Of a stretch of DNA of 10,861 nucleotides, positions 9,701-10,861 are shown in pieces (the first letter of the stretch is position 1; every line of letters starts with the position of its first letter). The position numbers and the translations under genes were made by a program. The notes under the pieces were generated by a model. It was not told the origin of the DNA and did not search any database. It was given only the letters and a program-made list of their open reading frames with translations. The stretch is from an uncultured Clostridia bacterium. GTDB lineage: Bacteria; Bacillota; Clostridia; UBA1381. The DNA lies in contig CAJTPP010000079.1 in NCBI GenBank assembly GCA_910578235.1, positions 1-10,861 of the forward strand, in the 5' to 3' direction.

Positions 9701-10136
9701 TAATCCTGATTATTGGTACAATAAAAATGCTAATTGTACTAATTTTGTTTCACAATGTCTATACGAAGGTGGTTTTAAGATGGATAGTGAGTGGTGGTAC
9801 AACTTTGAGACAAATGATAGTAGCCGAGCATGGGGATTAGCGGATAATTTATACCGTTATCTTACTGATACATTAGGTTTTAATAATGTATCATACATAC
9901 CAAATGGAAGTGATATTTTTAGAGTTGCTGATTCTGTTAATCCTGGTGATGTTATTGCATGGAATAATTTTGATGAAGTTAAAAAAGGAAAAATTAATCA
10001 CTTAGCTATCGTATCATATGTAGAGAATGGTAATATTTACTATTGTGGTAATACTTATGGCCGATATGATGAATTATTAAGAAACGATAATTTAAATGGT
10101 GATTTATATATTGTCCATTTAAATTATCCACAATAA
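3708..10136 (+). CDS. Secreted Rhs/YD-repeat polymorphic toxin with C-terminal Amidase_6 tip
   Basis: This is a 2142-residue extracellular delivery protein. Residues 1-25 are a Sec signal peptide (ending IVYAEE). Residues 26-240 are acidic and unrecognised. Around 270-310 comes the opening typical of Firmicute Rhs proteins, with LPGRNGLDLNLTRYY at 289-303. From about 830 to 1850 there are many YD repeats (YTYDGLNRL, YDxxGN). The Rhs core follows, with PFRYCGEYYD (1853-1862), YLRARYYRPTTGRF (1869-1882) and the end motif D-N-T-G-L (1907-1911). The last 231 residues are a different domain: Amidase_6-like, with NCTNFVSQCL carrying the candidate nucleophile Cys2010 and HLAIVS carrying His2098. By analogy with Gram-positive Rhs toxins such as WapA, the YD shell would encase and deliver the tip. 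It sits 19 bases after the S8-RCC1 gene and 19 bases before the likely start of the candidate immunity gene. Rhs identity is firm; toxicity and target are inferred. Confidence 0.93.
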   Translation: MKKLEKFTSTLLVISMFLSNIVYAEELIETESLSEGVTSAISYGIDKAKNTMSNIFSLNSASGESNIEKDDESKFEDPGMEIELKDIQAFYDMGYELDDIDKAIELSPIYDKTPYELLQLKGQKKYIPHEIEKQSNDESMQLAAVDDDTELIDDTEVTQEIQDYEFTVEETSWESVQMDLNLEYQSTEINENQWELIKLSGVDKLIDESMLSEEEKAALADADINPVSDEISTYAASSTSVSTVDMYNNYIFPKSMHEQVNQGGYTISDDISINELTGNNIVKSTDISLPGRNGLDLNLTRYYSVANANNMDATILKKNSSSGSTRSNRYYSVCGNPKVTIYYKEPLADGSKEKSFLINGVYIAPGRVNYNVHSEINSQPKITKGMFVSQEAYDEDLERLKAGREPQYMFTDKNAAQQCITYAEKGDYNYTIAFKVGGTSKISKIVYDASQAKTFDVYDVGTYTVVTDTSEYYNDVEDSSFSKYFNIGTGWAFDFPYIEKRYDNNEKEIYEYLHMGLGGVWQIEDNNLVDYYLKDIQISGGTGSFNGEVIDYLLTEKDGKKYYFGNIGQLLGIEDRYGNKILFSYDKIQDGRFYYPRLKQITDSVGRVVTISNTNNKVVITVTDKNDSSQNRVVEYNITGAFTNDRVLSSVKNAEGYVTTYEYKDRRCSVSMLSKNIDDSPSQIDYKELTTIAYPTDKRVYLEYSTMKKNCGLGGVMEIPVLNVKHEYYSENNTTSTRKSKESYRRDTGANNSSAVYDGYPTFRSIKEVPDEYRVYSYNKKEPFRQIMERTQHSIYKRSYNGNRVKESVFDEYDDAPSETEPGHIYKVFTDYEYDKQELLTKEISRLYLDYDNRNTDSNTYVQTTKEYTYDTEKYGDILSEKINGNSNYTTNYVYDSTYHIPTKITKKKDNSATLVTNYTLTTDKKSISSVTVTENNSTKKKRAYTYDGYGNVISEKRYTGSNNWNDYIEIIYNYDDARSVTNKLNGAYLNKISVSGVRDADGKLISGTSAGTVTQSYTYDWYGNTISETDAKGQTYQYKYDKLNRVTKVTNPDASTIEYTFAVDKNTNDVTVKDANNNVIKYSYDHFGYEKSSTDVTNNVLLSESRRYSDNNFEVFENIRYSTQNGGTKTQLWYNSLGEVVRKMILDIDDNILYHEDIWIENAVDGMLQKTTAIVYGDTDAENVKNIQYTDIYGNVVKEETVYNENDTEKSAVTEYTYDYLGNVKTVREPRAAAEGWASNQYTAKYDYDVDGNVTKETDINGNSIVNTYDGLGRLTSVTDKNGNTTTNTYDSLGRLLQEQIPFQKNGTSTVYATNKYYYDANGNVTKSQTANNAVGSNASYTTTEYTYNWQNQPTKVRGFNGSDVESCVQYYYDSVGNVLRMYTGDVNGMTVSGLDKVSGSSNYAVTKYTYDSMNRCTSQIDALGQAVNNTYDINGNLIKTVDRNGNTLNYTYDGLNQLTQKSSGKTADDTYTYAYNKKGNRISMTGGGVNTTFVYNNLGQLAKETLTDGTVKEYTYDMNGNRKSFKLTKNGTVQYTLTYDYDKLNQLTKVYEDGTVKAEYTYNPDGTLKKSSYGSQSTDYTYNLAKLLTEVNNANGSTQISKYSYTYYVDGNQKSKTESVAGTNKGTTNYTYDGLNRLVQEEAPNNTYSYQYDKYGNRKQLSVTGDENYITSYTYDKNNRMRKQTKTVGTSSEITDFWYDPNGNQISSMTISTGGTGTAGIGIELAGGNTNSINEYNSWNQLTKTMQNGKTASYTYNGDGLRMSKTVDGVTTSHIWDGTNIAGDITNGTVTKYIRGLQLISSKNDNNESFYSYNGHGDVVQLTSGTGAITKQYSYDAFGVEQNKDDKDTNPFRYCGEYYDTETDSVYLRARYYRPTTGRFITEDSIRDGLNWYVYCYSNSVNYFDNTGLAAMPLRRLMMVLGGGLYWDRTSKQAFVSINNGGNVPFYQDDGDGTCIDWRGIMYTDSNSVYYWLGLNLTNREKAVVYARVYGSDYVHNPDYWYNKNANCTNFVSQCLYEGGFKMDSEWWYNFETNDSSRAWGLADNLYRYLTDTLGFNNVSYIPNGSDIFRVADSVNPGDVIAWNNFDEVKKGKINHLAIVSYVENGNIYYCGNTYGRYDELLRNDNLNGDLYIVHLNYPQ
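8652..8824 (+). repeat. 173-bp direct repeat, copy 1 (inside the expressed Rhs core)
   Basis: This stretch encodes Rhs residues 1649 to about 1706 (from TYSYQYDKYGNRKQL to FWYDPNGN). It is identical, base for base, to 10689-10861, at an offset of 2037 bases. Just upstream of the start the sequences diverge (AAT ahead of copy 1, AAC ahead of copy 2, then unrelated). The true right end of the repeat is unknown because copy 2 runs into the window edge. Confidence 0.97.
9441..10133 (+). other. C-terminal toxin-like tip: Amidase_6 (NlpC/P60-superfamily) domain
   Basis: This is the variable tip of the Rhs protein, residues 1912-2142. A linker of about 70 residues precedes NREKAVVYARVYG (1981 on), which starts the Amidase_6 signature. 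NCTNFVSQCLYEGG (Cys2010 and second Cys2017) corresponds to the family's DCTNFVSQCL motif, here with Asn in place of Asp before the Cys. The family's WWY...SRAW block, the GDVI turn, HLAIVS (His2098) and GNTYG (Asn2115, candidate third catalytic residue) follow in the expected order. Members are thought to be papain-fold amidases acting on cell-wall peptides or other amides; the substrate here is not shown. Composition is A+T-rich (33-38% GC in sampled lines) compared with about 45-48% in the core just upstream. Confidence 0.82.
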
Positions 10137-10145
10137 ATGTTATAT

Positions 10146-10150
10146 GAGGT
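10146..10150 (+). promoter_or_regulatory. Ribosome binding site that decides the start of the immunity candidate
   Basis: GAGGT lies 5 bases ahead of ATG 10156. The upstream in-frame ATG at 10144 has no such sequence before it. Starting at 10156 also puts the lysine pair directly at the N terminus of the hydrophobic segment, as expected for an export signal. Confidence 0.6.
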
Positions 10151-10155
10151 TAGAT

Positions 10156-10680
10156 ATGAAAAAAATACTTATAGTTGTTAGTATACTGATTTTTAGTAGT
10201 ATTATTGGAATTACACATATACCCAAACTACAGACTGATATTACTAATATAAGCGTTGAGGATTATTCAATGAAGGCAGTAGTTACACGTAATTATGGTC
10301 TTGACAGTAACGAATTGAGTTGCAAAAAAGTCAAAAAAGTTATGTTAAAATGTAAATTTATTAATAATTCATTTATAAAAAAAGTGTTAAATGTTAAATT
10401 GCATTTTGACGATAAAGATGATAGATATCCTATAATATTAGGAAAAAATTTGGATACAGATGAACCGTCTGTTTTAAATATAAAACCACATCAAAATGTT
10501 ATATATACATATACATTTTTAGTAGATGCAACTAATTTGAGTAATGATGAAATTATTGACATTATTGAAGATATTAGTTTCTATGCTACAGGTGAATGTA
10601 TTGGGTTGAGTTGCCAAAAACCATATATTAAATATAGAGAACAACTAATATCAAAGTCATTTAAATGTAAAATTAATTGA
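10156..10680 (+). CDS. Candidate immunity protein for the Amidase_6 tip, exported or membrane-anchored
   Basis: I do not recognise a named family. From ATG 10156 the product is 174 residues (a start at 10144 would add MRLD). It begins MKKILIVVSILIFSSIIGI, a signal peptide or single N-terminal membrane anchor with no lipobox cysteine. The remaining 150 or so residues are predicted extracytoplasmic and lysine-rich, with beta-type stretches (KVMLKCKFINNSF, VIYTYTFLVDATN) and four cysteines in the mature part that could pair. It starts 19 bases after the Rhs stop, where polymorphic toxin loci place the cognate immunity gene. An immunity protein acting outside the membrane fits a cell-wall-directed amidase. 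Base composition is extremely A+T-rich (about 13% GC in the line at 10321), like the tip and unlike the core. The function is inferred from position, size and topology only. Confidence 0.65.
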   Translation: MKKILIVVSILIFSSIIGITHIPKLQTDITNISVEDYSMKAVVTRNYGLDSNELSCKKVKKVMLKCKFINNSFIKKVLNVKLHFDDKDDRYPIILGKNLDTDEPSVLNIKPHQNVIYTYTFLVDATNLSNDEIIDIIEDISFYATGECIGLSCQKPYIKYREQLISKSFKCKIN

Positions 10681-10861
10681 AGACAAACACCTACAGCTAT
10701 CAGTATGATAAGTATGGAAACAGAAAGCAGTTGAGCGTTACGGGTGATGAAAATTATATAACAAGCTACACTTATGATAAGAATAACCGTATGCGTAAGC
10801 AGACTAAGACGGTCGGAACATCAAGCGAAATAACTGACTTCTGGTATGATCCGAACGGAAA
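10677..10861 (+). pseudogene. Start of an orphan Rhs-core cassette, running off the window
   Basis: Immediately after the immunity candidate's stop the sequence re-enters the Rhs core. The frame opens after TAA 10674-10676 and reads LKTN, then TYSYQYDKYGNRKQL and onward, identical to Rhs residues 1649-1706, and is still open at the window end. There is no signal peptide, no ribosome binding site and no ATG at the junction (only TTG 10677), so it is probably not expressed as such. This is the arrangement of orphan or displaced Rhs tips: a partial core that can recombine with the expressed gene and swap its toxin end. If the repeat continues, the core should end near 11382 in window coordinates, followed by another tip and another immunity gene, which I cannot see. 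Confidence 0.8.
10689..10861 (+). repeat. 173-bp direct repeat, copy 2 (orphan cassette)
   Basis: It is identical to 8652-8824 over all 173 positions visible and is truncated by the window edge. Recombination with copy 1 would excise exactly 2037 bp (8652-10688 in one phase), covering the rest of the core, the amidase tip and the immunity candidate. It would join the expressed Rhs N-terminal part to whatever lies beyond this window, in frame. Confidence 0.97.

Noticed and set aside
10144..10155. Start of the immunity candidate at ATG 10144
   Set aside because: No ribosome binding site precedes it, whereas GAGGT lies 5 bases ahead of ATG 10156, which also gives a normal MKK signal start.
10681..10688. 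Site-specific recombination or insertion-sequence boundary at the start of the orphan cassette
   Set aside because: The 8 bases between the stop and the repeat show no inverted repeat, target duplication or known att core, and no transposase or integrase is in the window. Homologous recombination explains the arrangement.

Overview
The window looks like chromosome of a low-GC Gram-positive anaerobe of the class Clostridia. The reasons are strong A+T bias, AGGAGG-type ribosome binding sites, Sec signal peptides, and a secreted Rhs protein of the Gram-positive type (signal peptide, no PAAR domain). I cannot name a genus. All real genes are on the + strand.

Layout. Positions 1-79 hold a good sigma-A-like promoter and a perfect 10-bp inverted repeat over its -35 box. 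They precede a small Xre/Cro-type regulator (80-415). A 22-codon stub follows (428-496), resembling the first residues of a LytTR-type response regulator cut off after its N-terminal strand. After about 100 bp of AT-rich spacer comes a secreted S8 (subtilisin) protease (601-2022). It is followed in shifted frames by an RCC1-repeat segment (2022-3410) and a short beta-rich segment (to 3688). The peptide reads through both junctions if one A is restored in each of two A-runs. The two corrections give a single open frame of about 1029 residues: signal peptide, I9-like propeptide, S8 protease, seven RCC1 repeats, linker, cohesin-like tail. I read this as one gene broken by two -1 frameshifts, which may be real decay or homopolymer sequence errors.

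Nineteen bases later begins the main gene (3708-10136), a 2142-residue secreted Rhs/YD-repeat protein. Its signal peptide and long stalk lead into a YD-repeat shell and a recognisable Rhs core ending near residue 1911 (D-N-T-G-L). A C-terminal toxin-like tip of the Amidase_6 family (cysteine peptidase-like, NlpC/P60 superfamily) follows. Base composition falls from roughly 45-50% GC in the sampled core to about a third in the tip, as expected for an exchangeable polymorphic-toxin cassette. Directly behind it, 10156-10680 encodes a small signal- or anchor-bearing protein, the natural candidate for immunity.

The strongest structural signal is at the right edge. Bases 10689-10861 repeat 8652-8824 of the Rhs core without a mismatch (173/173) and run off the window. 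This is the start of an orphan Rhs-core cassette. Recombination between the copies would remove exactly 2037 bp (rest of core, amidase tip, immunity gene) and put whatever tip lies beyond the window onto the expressed Rhs protein. Together the locus looks like a contact-dependent or secreted toxin module: a protease-propeller protein, an Rhs delivery shell with a peptidoglycan-type amidase tip, an exported immunity candidate, and a stored spare cassette.
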